DNA of 64,000 nt from Ehretia macrophylla (GCA_037974665.1 CM075770.1:66413850-66477849), one strand, 5' to 3'; positions 37,599-48,550 are shown, counted from the first letter of the stretch. A program made the numbers and translations. Notes: generated by a model from the sequence alone, not told the origin.

Positions 37599-37853
37599 CT
37601 ACACGAACTTTGTTTTCTTTTGAGTGAGCTTTGTAAGCGGTCCTGCAATCTTAGAGAAATCTTTCACGAATCTCTGATAATAGCCGGCTAGACCAAGAAA
37701 ACTCCGAATCTCCGTAACATTCTCCGGCTTCTTCCAAGACATCACTGCTTCTATCTTTGCTGGATCCACCGCTATTCCCTCTTGGGATATGATATGCCCC
37801 AAAAATGCAATCTGCTGCAACCAAAATTCACACTTGTTAAACTTTGCATACAA
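37599..37853 (-). CDS. reverse transcriptase C-terminal fragment (84 aa)
   Basis: Same frame as the upstream piece. It contains KCEFW, FLGHIIS and [13 protein letters not shown], the conserved connection between Ty3/gypsy RT and RNase H. It is bounded by the TGA at 37865-37863 and the TAG at 37601-37599. Confidence 0.9.
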   Translation of the reverse strand: MYAKFNKCEFWLQQIAFLGHIISQEGIAVDPAKIEAVMSWKKPENVTEIRSFLGLAGYYQRFVKDFSKIAGPLTKLTQKKTKFV

Positions 37854-37862
37854 TTGATGCTC

Positions 37863-39554
37863 TCAAAGTTTTTGCAGTACCAACCGCAGATGTTGCTCAT
37901 GCTCCGCCTCAGATTTTGAGTATACCAAAATATCATCAATGAAGATTACCACAAATTGGTCCAAGTAGGGTTGAAACACCATGTGCATCAAATCCATAAA
38001 AGCTGCAGGGGCATTAGTTAGTCCAAAAGGCATCACCACATATTCATAATGCCTATATCTCATCCTGAAAGCCGTTTTAGGCACATCTTCCTTTTTGATC
38101 CGCAACTGATAATACCCTTGCCTCAAGTCGAGTTTCGAATACACTTTGGCTCTTTGCAGTTGATCAAATAACTCGTCGATCAGGGGAAGTGGGTATTTAT
38201 TCTTGACAGTCACTTGGTTCAGTCCTCGGTAATCAATGCACAGTATCAATGTTCCATCTTTCTTCTTTACAAATAGAACTGGCGTACCCCACGGTGAAGA
38301 ACTTGGTTGAACAAACCCCTTCTTCAACAATCCTTGCAATTGGTCCTTCAATTCTTGTAGCTCGGCCGGTGCCATACGATAAGGAGCTTTAGATATCGGC
38401 TGGGTGCCAGGTAGTAGCTCTATAATGAACTCGATCTCCCGATTTGAGGGTAAACCGGGCAATTCTTCTAGAAACACATCTGCATAGTCTTTGATCACAG
38501 GCATCTCCTCCAACCTAGCTTTGTCCGACGGCTTGTTGATAAGGTAAGCTAAGTATCCGCTACACCCTTTTCTCAAGGATTTCACTGCTTTCGTAGATGA
38601 AATGATGGAACTCCCAATGAAATCTTTTTGACCCATTACCTCCAGTATTGGTTGACCAGGTACCCGGAACGTTATAATCTTCGCCCAGCAATCTAGTTGG
38701 ACATGATGTTTTGCCAGCCAGTCCATCCCTAAAATGACCTCATATTCTCGAAAAGGTAATACAATAAGATTGGCTGAGAATTCCCTACCCTTAATTTGGA
38801 TTTTACATGCTTTACAAGCTGAGCTAGTTACAAGTTTAGAACCCATTGGAGTACCAACTTCTACTTCATATAGGAAACATACAACTTTCATTTTCAAACG
38901 TTCCACACATAAGGGAATAATAAATGAATGAGTAGCACCCGGATCAATTAACACCCTAACAGGTTGATTCAGTATGAAGAATGTACCTTCAACAACAGCG
39001 GTCTCATCTGGAATCTCCTCGCACTCAATAGCATAGGCTCGAGCCTGGACTCTAGGAACTGGAGTCTTGCCTCTACCAGCTGGTTTACCCTGATTCTGCC
39101 CTGCCTTCCGTTTAGGGCAATCCTTGATCTGATGCTGATCACTACCACATCTCATACATCGTCCTGACTTCCTCCAACACTGGGCCTCGGTATGCCCCTT
39201 CCTGTCACAATAAGAACAGCTGGCGGATTGAGTAGCAGGTGAACTACCTGTGGATCCGCGGGCGGAAGAGGCTGATGGTGCTTTCGTCGGGCCACGGTTA
39301 TTCACTGGTATGTTCTGGCTCGGGCCCTGATTACGACTCTGACTCTGGAATTTCCTCTGCTGACCTGGAGGCTGGTATGGTTTCTTGTTTGACTGACTTG
39401 AACCGGCTCCATCTAGTTTCCTCATCTCAACTCGAGAGGCAGCAGCAAAGAGAGCAGAATAGGTATCGAAGTCATGAGAAGCCAACTGGTCCTGAATCTC
39501 TGGCCTCAATCTAGTAGTAAATTTCCACATCTTCGCCTCCGGAGTACTAACCAT
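37863..39554 (-). CDS. Gag C-terminus, protease and reverse transcriptase fragment (563 aa)
   Basis: Open from 39596, with the first ATG at 39554. Domains in order: end of Gag capsid (1-50), a Q/S-rich linker, two CX2CX4HX4C zinc knuckles (113-126 and 133-146) for RNA binding, aspartic protease with DPGATHSF (active Asp 204), and reverse transcriptase from about residue 380. RT landmarks are [10 protein letters not shown] (Asp 476), MPFGLTNAP and the catalytic FIDD (538-541). The last residues before the TGA stop lie just after the catalytic motif, so the RT thumb is in the next piece. Confidence 0.93.
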   Translation of the reverse strand: MVSTPEAKMWKFTTRLRPEIQDQLASHDFDTYSALFAAASRVEMRKLDGAGSSQSNKKPYQPPGQQRKFQSQSRNQGPSQNIPVNNRGPTKAPSASSARGSTGSSPATQSASCSYCDRKGHTEAQCWRKSGRCMRCGSDQHQIKDCPKRKAGQNQGKPAGRGKTPVPRVQARAYAIECEEIPDETAVVEGTFFILNQPVRVLIDPGATHSFIIPLCVERLKMKVVCFLYEVEVGTPMGSKLVTSSACKACKIQIKGREFSANLIVLPFREYEVILGMDWLAKHHVQLDCWAKIITFRVPGQPILEVMGQKDFIGSSIISSTKAVKSLRKGCSGYLAYLINKPSDKARLEEMPVIKDYADVFLEELPGLPSNREIEFIIELLPGTQPISKAPYRMAPAELQELKDQLQGLLKKGFVQPSSSPWGTPVLFVKKKDGTLILCIDYRGLNQVTVKNKYPLPLIDELFDQLQRAKVYSKLDLRQGYYQLRIKKEDVPKTAFRMRYRHYEYVVMPFGLTNAPAAFMDLMHMVFQPYLDQFVVIFIDDILVYSKSEAEHEQHLRLVLQKL

Positions 39555-39596
39555 ATATTGAGCATAACGGGATAGTCGGTCGAAATGAACCTCGTA

Positions 39597-40130
39597 CTAG
39601 GCCACCGTCATGTTACCCTGGGTCAAGTGCATGAACTCCTCAGCCCGCCTCTGCCTGGAGACTGCAGGTACATATTTCTCCTTAAATTCCTTAATGAAAT
39701 TACCCCACAAGCGAGGTGTCTGATCAGTTTCCCACAGTGCTTCTACAGTGTGCCACCAATGCTCGGCATCCCCGTGCAATAGAAACACAGCAAACTCTAC
39801 CTTTTCTTCATCAGTATAATCAAGTGGCCTGAAAATCTTCTCGATCTCGGACAGCCAAGCCTCTGCTTTCTCATCATCAGCTTCCCCGTGGAATTTAGAC
39901 GGGCGAAAGTCAAGGAACTCCGTCATTCTGCTATGCCTCCCGTGGTTACCCTCATTCCTGTTGTTGTTGTTGACTTCACGTGCATCCTGACGCTCCATCA
40001 CTCGTGATACACGATCCATGGCATTTGCCATCATGTTAAACATAACTATACTGGGATTAGTTTGATAGGCATCTCCGGTCTCTTGGGGTTCACCACTCCT
40101 ATTAGTAGTACGGGTGCTAGGGTCAGCCAT
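39597..40130 (-). CDS. Gag N-terminal fragment (177 aa)
   Basis: Starts MADPSTRTTNRSG with a good ATG about 240 bp inside the primer site. It holds the retrotransposon Gag capsid-like region: FRPSKFHGE, then WLSEIEKIF, HWWHTVEALW and FKEKYVPAVSRQRR, typical landmarks of plant Ty3/gypsy Gag. Gag packages the element RNA into cytoplasmic particles. The fragment ends at an in-frame TAG; the same frame continues on the other side, so the break is a point mutation. Confidence 0.9.
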   Translation of the reverse strand: MADPSTRTTNRSGEPQETGDAYQTNPSIVMFNMMANAMDRVSRVMERQDAREVNNNNRNEGNHGRHSRMTEFLDFRPSKFHGEADDEKAEAWLSEIEKIFRPLDYTDEEKVEFAVFLLHGDAEHWWHTVEALWETDQTPRLWGNFIKEFKEKYVPAVSRQRRAEEFMHLTQGNMTVA

Positions 40131-40367
40131 CTATAGCCATAGATTACGATGCACCATTTATTGAAATATGACAATTAAGAATTTAATGCATAAGATATGC
40201 AATATAGATATTTTTCTAGAAACAACTAAGGCATGTAAATCACTTAAACATATAACACATAGAAGGCACATTTAACATTATCACACAATAACATATAAGC
40301 AAGTCATCCTAATTATCTTAGGGCTCTACCCACGGTTCGAGAGTTAAACCCGACTTAAGCAATCTAA
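40131..40367 (-). other. gypsy 5' untranslated leader
   Basis: About 240 bp, AT-rich, between the primer site and the Gag start. No open frame or RNA gene is recognised. The portion next to the primer site is homologous to the leader at 3525-3586. Confidence 0.7.
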
Positions 40368-40379
40368 GCTCTCATACCA
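40368..40379 (-). other. primer-binding site, degenerate
   Basis: Minus strand TGGTATGAGAGC, one mismatch from the initiator Met tRNA complement TGGTATCAGAGC seen at 3587 and 46118. It sits 14 nt inside the LTR, against 11 nt in the older relative. Confidence 0.75.
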
Positions 40380-40393
40380 TTCTAGTTCTAAGG

Positions 40394-43300
40394 TGTCACA
40401 CCCCAATCCGGCCTATAAAGGTTAGACTAGGGTGTGATCTAAACGTTCCAGGCACGTCTCGTACTTAGCCGTTCATGAAGATTTAACACTTAATGTTTTG
40501 GCCTAAACTCCAAAATTTTCTAGAAAATCGGCAGCATAACGGCTGTAATTGGGCTCTTTGGTTTGGCCTAATTCTCTAAACGCCTCCAATTTCTCTAATC
40601 TCAATTTCATTTCCAACTAGGATTACCATTTAACATCAATTGAAATGCCTATTGGTTATCTCGATGTCTCGTTTGATTTATTTATCCTCGTTACAAAAGT
40701 ACCTGTTGATCTTAGCTTAAAAGCGTGTACCAGTTTAAGATTGGATAGGTTCATTTACTTAGTCCTTACCTAATACGTCATAACCTATGATAGATACTAG
40801 CAGTAATAGTAGCAAAACGATCATAGTAGTGTCTAGCAATATCAGTACAAACCAAAATTAGACCCCAAATTACAACGGGGGTCTTTTTACATTACAAATA
40901 GCAAACAATGTAAAAGAAATAGTCTTCAAGTAGCATATAGTTCACAAGTAGCCACAATCCCGCAAAGCACACAAGACAGGCAATCACTCCAAGGATTCAT
41001 CGTTAGGTACCCCGTCCTCGGGTACCTGTTCTGGATCTTCTTCACCTGAGATGATAAAAGAGGGTGAGTCCTTATGAACTCAGCGAGGGGGAACGAGAAA
41101 TAGATTTTGAAACTCATTTTTCGGTTCAACTTATGAAATCCTTTTGCAAGTATGAATATAACAATAATATAAGTACAGGAACAGAAAAACCGGTCTTTCC
41201 TCCCCGAGGTTCTCTAGGAATCAAGCAAGAGTACTTATACACATAGTAAAAAGGATACAGTGAGCTTTTGCTCCCAGATCAGTTCTAGAATCAGTTGGTG
41301 CGGCCGACTTCAAATCATCCCCTTAACACGCCAAGCGGGTGTACTCCGGATGTACCCCGAAATCCTATGACCCAACTCTCCGAGGAAGTCTAGCCCCCAA
41401 GCGAGAGAGGGAATGGGACCATGGTAGTCACGGGTGCACCGACAAGCCCGATGCCGCCCGGTGTGCGTGATCGCTACCATGCCGACAAGAAAGGTTGCAA
41501 CCTTGTATGCAGTGCACATTTATGACATTAACATATCACGTTAGGAGGACAACAAAGTAGGTTGCCTCCGGACAGTCATAAGATTGAACATTGACAAGCA
41601 AACAGGCAGGGCACGATAAGACAAGTAATTTCACTTGAAAGGCATATAGAGTTATATAACGGGCAGCCATGTAACACATGTAAATCAAGCCATATAACTC
41701 ATTTCGAAGTCCACGTAATCAGGTGATAGGATTATTCAACATGCAACAACATCTACGTGGGTTCGGATGCAGGAAAAACCTATTTGTCAACATGCAATGA
41801 TCAAAATTACATTTAAGGTTATAAGGGCATCTATGGGCAGCCTACTAAGCATATAATTCCACACAATATCCAAATGATCATCACTTAGCAAGACTACCTA
41901 GTCATTAGGGTTTCCATTTCGTGCATATCCGTGCAATTTAAGCCCAAAACCAACTCAAGGTCAATCTCAAGCCACGCATCATTTAATCCAACATCCTCAA
42001 AAATTAAAAACAGTCCACACAACATCCCAAAGCTACAATCCCAAGCATTTAATTCAACAAGAGAAATTACAACAATTTTCTAAGCACAACACTAAGTGAA
42101 ACCCTTACTGCAATAGGCTGTTTTCTCACAATCATTAAGTTAAGCAAAAAATCTCCAATTCCAGTGAATAAGATGTCAAATTAAAGCTTAAGAAGTGAAC
42201 TAAAATCAGAAACAAACCTTGCATCATTTGGAGTTCCAGATCGTTAGTTATAGCCGAAACAGTGGGATAGCACAAAACTGTCCAGATTTGCACACATTTC
42301 GATAATTGACGTTTTTGAGGTCCTTAGGGTCAGATTGAGCCTTAGTCTATTTCTTACAAAAATGTCAAGAACTGAAAAATATAGCAGTACACAAAATTTC
42401 ATGCATTTTTGACATCATTTACTAAGTCAAATCCGGTTCGTTCTACAAGGTAAGTGCATCTGTCAAAACCTGCTTCATTTTTTTCCAGATTTCCAGATTT
42501 GGATACATTTTAAAGATTTGCCATTTTGAGGACATTAGAGTCAGAATTAGCTTTGGCCTATTTCTGTGAAAAATGTTCAGAACTGGCAAAAATAGTCACT
42601 TACCAATTTTAATGCATTTTCAACATCATTTTCCTAGCAAAACTTACCTCGGAACAACTGGTCAGAGAGCTGTCACATAATCCGACTTCACCTATCATCA
42701 GTTTCAAGCCAAGATCTAGCCATGCATGGTTGAAGAAGCTTATGAACGAACATACAACTCAAGTACAGAAGCAAATACATACATTTATGATCATGCATGT
42801 GAATTTTTGAAGGATTTTCAAAAGGTTTTAGCCCTCACCTTAGCAATCAACCAAGAGGATGCACAAACACTCGTTGAAGCAAACTTTTCTTCTTCTCCTT
42901 TGCCTAGCCGAGATTCCAACTAGATTTTCTCTATTTTTCCTAACTTAGTGACCAAGCTCTTAGTACATGCATGGGGTTAGAACAAGAAGAAAAGAAATGG
43001 AAGCTTAAAAACTCACCTAGGGCCGAAATGAAGACTTCAAAGGACATGCATGTGTGATTTTCGTATCCTAGCTTGTTTGCTTGAGTTTCTTTGATTGTTG
43101 CTTGTCTTGATGCACCATGAGTTGATGAAAATGAGCAAGATATGGTGAGAGCTCAGCCAAGGCCGAGAGATGGTGAGGAGAATGAGAGGGAGAGAGAGAA
43201 GATTGAGGAAGAAATGAGAGAATATGACAAAGAATGACAAAGAGTGATGTTTTGCATTGTTTCAAGCATATGGTCGGCCTTGGGCAGCCCATTTTCAGTC

Positions 43301-43934
43301 TTTTTGTGTCTTCAAGGAGTGATTTTAAAATGCTAGCATGGGCAATGGTTGTTTGGTCGAACAAGGAGAGGAAATTGAAGTGGTTTTGAGCAATTTTTTT
43401 ATGCATTGATAAGTGTTTTTGTGTCATGACTTGTCTAGAATCATTTTGAATTAAACATGCATGCAAAGAAACCACATAGTGGTCGGCCAAAGCTTCTCAA
43501 TAATCTGAATTTTTGTCATGTTTTGGATGTTATTTAATTGTGTCTTGAAAGTGCAAAAAGAATAAGGAATAAAGAATAAGGAATGTCTAGTGTTTAGTGA
43601 ATTTTTTGTCTTCTAGTGAGTTGAATTAGGATTATAATATTGATAGTGGATTTTGTAGGATTGTTTAATAGTCTAGTGCTCCGTGTAAGAAGCTTTCTTA
43701 ATTAGCGTGTGGGCACGCTTTCCTAGGTCTAGGGCACATACTACGAGGTAGGACACAAACTACGAGACGAACATACATTTTTCAAGTAAATGCACGCAAC
43801 CCTAAATGAATGCACGTAATTCAATGCATGGCACATAAAATGAGCACAATTCTTAAACCTAGGTCAAAGCACGCAAATCTAGATTAGGGCACACGAAACG
43901 AGGTATCGCACGCAAATCGGGGTCGGGCCTCACA
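40394..43934 (-). repeat. 5' LTR of gypsy element
   Basis: 3,541 bp, closely matching 32061-35583 end to end. It has a few extra short indels, for example a duplicated GAATAAG stretch near 43560-43580 and 12 extra bases near 43230. It would hold the promoter for the gag-pol transcript. Confidence 0.92.
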
Positions 43935-44029
43935 TCTCGAAAGTAGATAACTCTAGAATCAAACGGAATGCAATTCGGAGTTGAAACGAATGAGATACAG
44001 CCTCCGGAAAATCACTGCGCAGAGTTGTC

Positions 44030-44160
44030 AAACATCCGGGCGCTGGAGCCTTTATCCGGGCGCCCGGAAAAAGCAAGTAACGCCCGGATCGAAGCTTTCT
44101 ACCGGGCGTTGAGGCCTCTATCCGGGCGACCGGATAGGGGCTGTAACGCCCGGATAGCTG
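44030..44160. repeat. CCGGGCG motif cluster in 5' LTR
   Basis: Six copies of CCGGGCG or its complement CGCCCGG within about 125 bp, four in one orientation and two in the other, in otherwise AT-rich LTR DNA. The same cluster, inverted, occurs at 49744-49856 in the 3' LTR. Role unknown. Confidence 0.75.
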
Positions 44161-44721
44161 CACGAGAAGAACATAATTTCCACCAAAAACATTCTAACAA
44201 TTCCCACAACCTCCTACAACCAATTAAGCATGTTCAATGTAGCTTATGGGCATCATATAAGGACTCAAACTCAATCAAAACCACCCAACAACATCAATCA
44301 ACAACCAACTCACCAAGAAATCAACATAGCAAACAATTATCAAAATCAACCTTCAATAACACCAAGAACACCAAGAACACTGACTAAACCCAATAGGCTT
44401 GCCTTTCAATTTCAACATTGAATACAAGCTAAATGCATCCTATCATATACAAGAACCACATCTATCCCCTCAATCAACTCCTCCAACTCTTCACACAAGT
44501 TCAACAAGTTCTTAGATCTACAACACAAATTACACTCAATCATCCCTTGAGCTCCATATGAACATATAAGCAAGATTAACTAATACATTTATAACATGAA
44601 ATCTTGGATGAGCTTTAAAACTTTGAATGAAAACTCCCTCACCTTAGATGTTGAGAAAATAAGCAAAAGATGTGTTAGAACTTGCTAGCAAATGCAAAAG
44701 AATGGTTGAAATAGCTTAAGC

Positions 44722-44905
44722 TCCTTTCTTTCCTCTTCTTCTTCTCCTTCTTCTTTCTTCTTTCTCTTTATTTCTTCTTTGGTCGAATTTCTGAGTGGGG
44801 GGTATGTAGTGTGTGTATCGTGTGAGTGTGTGTATTTTCTGGTGTGTGTATGTGTTGCAGAATTTTAGTGTGTGTGGGTGGTGTAGTGTGTGTTGAGATA
44901 TTAAC
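44722..44905. repeat. CT-rich and GT-rich simple tracts in 5' LTR
   Basis: A pyrimidine-rich CTT/CTC tract (44722-44785) is followed by a GT-rich tract (44805-44905). The reverse complement appears at 48998-49190 in the 3' LTR as AC-rich then GA-rich DNA. This confirms that this part of the 5' LTR is inverted. Confidence 0.8.
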
Positions 44906-45360
44906 CAATTTTTGCCTAAGGACAAGAGTGCCCCTCAACTAGCTTACGTATTACTAGTTTTCCATTATAGAGTTAATTCTAACTATCTTGGTTTTAGTTT
45001 AGTGACTCTAGTTGATTATTGAACTTAGTTGGTTCAAATTACTAGTTACACGATATAATTTACTAGTAGGTAAAATTAGCTCCTAAATTAGACTATTGTA
45101 AATGAGTTGAGTTTACTTCATAGCTTCATTTGTGCTTGCATTCTATTGTCATTTTGAGTTGTTTTAAGGTATCTTTACACCTTTCCTTAGTATATGACCA
45201 GGTTGAGTCCTTCAACATGGTGGGTAATGGTTTCATGATTATCTAAACGATGCGCCCTAAATGCTACATATACGTGATCTTTATATGTTTGCTTGATATG
45301 CCATTGATAATTGTAATAAATTGAATTATAATTGCGCGGCAGTTATAACCATTGTTAATG

Positions 45361-45476
45361 GAGGAAGTGACGAGACCTCCGGATTTGCCAGTATATCTCC
45401 ACCCTCCCATTGATAATAGAGGAAGTGATGGAACCTCCGGATTTGCCGGTATATCTCGACCCTCTCACGATTGATT
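45361..45476 (+). repeat. 58-bp tandem duplication in LTR
   Basis: Two imperfect head-to-tail copies, each starting GAGGAAGTGA and containing ACCTCCGGATTTGCC. The same pair lies at about 50289-50404 in the 3' LTR. Confidence 0.8.
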
Positions 45477-46117
45477 AAAGGCTTGTGGTAAGAATATTTT
45501 GCTTGGATATGTGCATGTCATGTTTTATCAACTGTTTACGAAAAGATAAAACCTTTACGAAAACCCTTCCTTGTTCACCTCTTCACTGAGCTATATGCGA
45601 GGATCTAGCTCACCCTCTTTTTCACCATTACAGGTTGTCCGGAGCTGGAGCTTAACTTGAGAATAGTTGTTCATTTTGGTCAACCTTTTGTTGTAATAGA
45701 ATGAGCTAGGCATGTGATTTATTTGATGTAATGTATTAATCTCATGGACACTTAACTATGTAACTAATTCTATACATTAATCTTTTGAGGCCTAGTTGTA
45801 GTAGCTAGACCTATGTGAAGTAACGTAGTGAATCCAGGTCTTGTAATTTGAACTTGGTGGTTGTATTATTATTTATTAGTGATGAAGTTTGTATAATGGG
45901 TGTTATGTAATATATGGTTTGATGTTTTATTTTATGGTTAATAGTGCTCGGGCAATTGTATTGTGCTTTAACGGACTTAGGCGGAGTGATCTTCTTAAGC
46001 CCGTGGCATCACGATCCCAAGACGCTTGAGTATTTGTAAGCTTAAATTTTAATTCCCTATCATTATTGTGGTATCAGAGACCGTTTCAATAATTAAGAAA
46101 ATGGGGTCGTGACAAAG

Positions 46118-46129
46118 TGGTATCAGAGC
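46118..46129 (+). other. primer-binding site, initiator Met tRNA
   Basis: TGGTATCAGAGC, 3 nt after the LTR end at 46114. It is a perfect complement of the initiator Met tRNA 3' end. It sets the element on the plus strand, opposite to the nested one. Confidence 0.92.
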
Positions 46130-47060
46130 GTAGTTGGCAAACTAGGCATAGTCCGGGTTTAGAATCCCTGGTCAGTGGGTAGTAGTCCATAAGTGATATG
46201 TGTTTTAGATGATTATGCTTGTTCAATATATTTATGTGTTATGTGAAAACTTGTTCAATGTGCTTTGTTACTTATTTTGGTTAATGTAAAGGGTTATGAG
46301 GATGACCTTGAAGTTATATAGGTTGTAACCCCGATCTTAGAGTACCTATAATGACTAATAATGGTTGATACACATTTGGAGTTATTCTATCCTTAGGGGT
46401 TACTTATGGATCTATCTATGGATTATACGGTTTGGATTAGACTAAGTTATTTTAAACATAGTGGACCCTTGAGAGATTAATAGAATGTTGGTAAGATTAA
46501 TCTTAACCCTTAGAGTTAACATTACTTGTGAACAAGTTGATGACTTTATGGTTATATAGAACTATGATTGGAGCTTTAATTCCTTAATGGTTGTATGTAG
46601 ATGATTGTGAAGGTGATCAAGGGCTCTGATGGACGTAAGACCATGGAGAGTTAGGACTTAGATAGCTCATAGGCAGAGATAGAGACCTCGGATGGTCGTG
46701 TTATAATTCTAATGTGTGCTTGTCTTGAGGAGTATGTGCGCATGTATTATGTGCTGCGTAAATCAAATGTGAACCATGAGTTCTATGTGAATAACGTGTC
46801 TATGTGATTTATATGTACTGTTTGCTTTAGATACTTGTTATATTATAACTGTTTCATGTATGTTAAGATGTACATTAGTGATAATGTTACATCATATAAT
46901 AGTTATGCATTAAATTATAGTTATTATATGTAGTACGATCATATAAGTACATACTCGTTCTTCATATAACATAATTGCATATGTACATATCATATTGGGG
47001 TGCCTCTTTTTGGTGAAGTAAGAATGGTTGGAAGAACCCTCGGAATCAAGGGAAAAGTTT
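46130..47060 (+). other. leader of gag-only element, no gene seen
   Basis: About 930 bp of AT-rich DNA between the primer site and the first recognisable Gag codons. Stops occur in all forward frames and no RNA gene is recognised. It may include a decayed Gag N-terminus. Confidence 0.5.
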
Positions 47061-47061
47061 A

Positions 47062-47658
47062 GAGGAATGAGTTCATGACTTTCAAAAAGGGGATCTGACT
47101 GTTGTGCAGTATGAAGCTTGGTTCAATCAATTGTCACATTATGATCCGAGAATGGTACAGACTACAAAAAAGAGAATCTGAAGGTTTATTCAAGGGTTGA
47201 GGCTAGAGATTCGAGACGAGTTGGTTCTTCTACAGCTTTCCACCTACGGTGAGGCCCTTTTTGCTGCAACAATAGCGGAGAAAAGAAGGAAAGAGAAAAT
47301 GGCAGGGTTGGGTCAATCGAGTAGGGGTCAGAAGAAATATTGTACGAAACGAAGGAAAACACAACGGCCGATTATCAGTAAAGGCACTCAGAGTCATGGC
47401 TAGAGTCAAGAGGGACCAGTTGATGCTAGGTCACAACAAGAAACCTCAACCACCCAATCAGCCCGTGGTACATCAACAAGTGTGACTACCTCTCAGATCG
47501 TCATGTGTACTCATTGTAACCGAAAAGGGCACACTGAAGCCCAGTGTTGGAAAAAGTCTGGCAGGTGCCTTGGATGTGGGAGTGACCAACACCGAGCCAA
47601 AGAATGTCCTAGATGGCAGAGGAATCGTGTTCAGACTGCAAGTAGTAGCCATGGTTGA
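47062..47658 (+). pseudogene. decayed gag with two zinc knuckles
   Basis: In the frame of 47179 there is a Gag capsid C-terminal region (FQKGDLTVVQYEAWFNQL, then FIQGLRLEIRDEL). It is followed by a basic/Ser-Gln linker and two CX2CX4HX4C zinc knuckles at 47506-47547 and 47566-47607, and then a stop at 47656. In-frame stops at 47179-47181 and 47401-47403 break it. The knuckle region ([15 protein letters not shown]) is strikingly like that of the nested gypsy element, so both belong to one broad lineage. No protease or pol follows. Confidence 0.87.
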
Positions 47659-48550
47659 AGGTAAACCATATTTATAAACCTATGAGCTAAAATATCAATT
47701 GACCTCAAAGTTGCCCGTACTTTTCTTATATTACCTTGAGTGCAACGTGTTAATATGCAAGTAGGGAGTTGTTTTACCTAATTGAAGTCCGTATATGCAT
47801 GATGTTAAGCTGGTGATCGAGTAGTGTATGAAGTTGTAACAAGGGGAATTTCGGTTGGAAGTTAAGAGTCGTTGTTGCCCTTATTCTACTTTTGTTAAAA
47901 ATGAAGCAATTATAGGGGAATGGATTGACTTGTGAAGTGTCTTGTGGTATTCATGTTGATCGGGTTATAAAATTGCCACCCTACCGCGAAGCTGTTAACT
48001 ATTAAGATTCTTATTTGGTACTCTTATTTGGAGATTATCGTTTGGAATCCTTATCTGGCAACTGATATCAAATATTTGAGATTCTACGTGACCTTCTTAT
48101 TTGATATCCATCTTCGGCAATCATAGTTGGTGTTCCATTTTGGAATTCTTGATTTGGGTTTCTTATTGAGTATTCCCTTGGTGTTCTTATTCAGAGCTTT
48201 TATTTGGCCTCTTTTCTCGTAATTCTTATTGGGCCTTCCTACGAGAACTTTTGTTTGATAGTCGGACTTCAGTATTCGACACTCCTATCTGGAATTCTTA
48301 TTTGATATATATATATGGTATTCGTGCTTGGGTTTCGTATACAACGTTGTCTAGAGTTTTTTATGTGGGGTTGTTGCTTAGTGTTCTCCCTCAGCTGTCA
48401 TTTGAATTCTTACAAGTGGTGTTGCAATTGTAGTTGGCCGGTTATTTTCACAGAACCAGATTCTTATTTGTTGGTTGGGATTCCTGGATTGCTTTCAGCA
48501 TTCGAGTTTATCCGAGAATGAAGAAGGAATTGCGAGGGCGCAATTCTGTT
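47659..48550 (+). repeat. non-coding 3' region with degenerate TTCTTATTTGG repeats
   Basis: In place of pol there are about 900 bp without a long frame. From about 48003 to 48500 variants of TTCTTATTTGG recur roughly every 15-40 bp (for example near 48006, 48025, 48092, 48159, 48184, 48220, 48294 and 48459), giving a T-rich degenerate array. Confidence 0.65.

Larger units (their letters stand above)
35640..40130 (-). pseudogene. gag-pol polyprotein, inactivated
   Basis: A single Gag-Pol frame spanning the whole internal region. It is interrupted by in-frame stops at 39599-39597 (TAG), 37865-37863 (TGA) and 37601-37599 (TAG), a frameshift close to 37110 and another near 35728. Each stop is one transition away from a sense codon. 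The five open pieces are listed separately. As it stands it cannot yield a full polyprotein. Confidence 0.93.
32061..43934 (-). mobile_element. Ty3/gypsy retrotransposon (chromovirus-like), complete structure, broken ORF
   Basis: On the minus strand: 5' LTR 43934-40394, primer site, gag-pol, polypurine tract and 3' LTR 35583-32061. The domain order Gag, protease, RT, RNase H, integrase and a C-terminal chromodomain remnant is that of plant Ty3/gypsy chromoviruses, most likely the Tekay/Del group (inference). The LTRs are nearly alike by eye, with small indels, so the insertion is fairly recent compared with the surrounding 5S decay. Three stops and two frameshifts break the reading frame. No clean target duplication is seen (flanks TATCA and TCTCG). 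Confidence 0.93.
31581..46114 (+). repeat. 5' LTR of gag-only element, split and partly inverted
   Basis: Starts TGTGAAACCC and ends GTCGTGACA. Without the 11.9-kb nested insertion it is about 2.66 kb, some 180 bp longer than the 3' LTR. 31581-31897 and 45067-46114 are collinear with the 3' LTR. 31898-32060 and 43935-45064 match its middle part in reverse orientation. It therefore contains an internal inversion, described under findings. Confidence 0.85.

Noticed and set aside
35727..39782. Plus-strand open frames opposite gag-pol
   Set aside because: They are antisense shadows of the minus-strand polyprotein frame with no independent motif.
32056..43939. Clean 5-bp target duplication for the nested gypsy element
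   Set aside because: The flanks TATCA and TCTCG agree at only three of five positions, and comparison with the uninterrupted 3' LTR near 49946-49951 does not resolve it.
43968..44387. 139-codon frame across the CCGGGCG cluster
   Set aside because: It is low-complexity, repeat-derived and lies within the inverted part of an LTR. Its counterpart in the other LTR differs at its ends.
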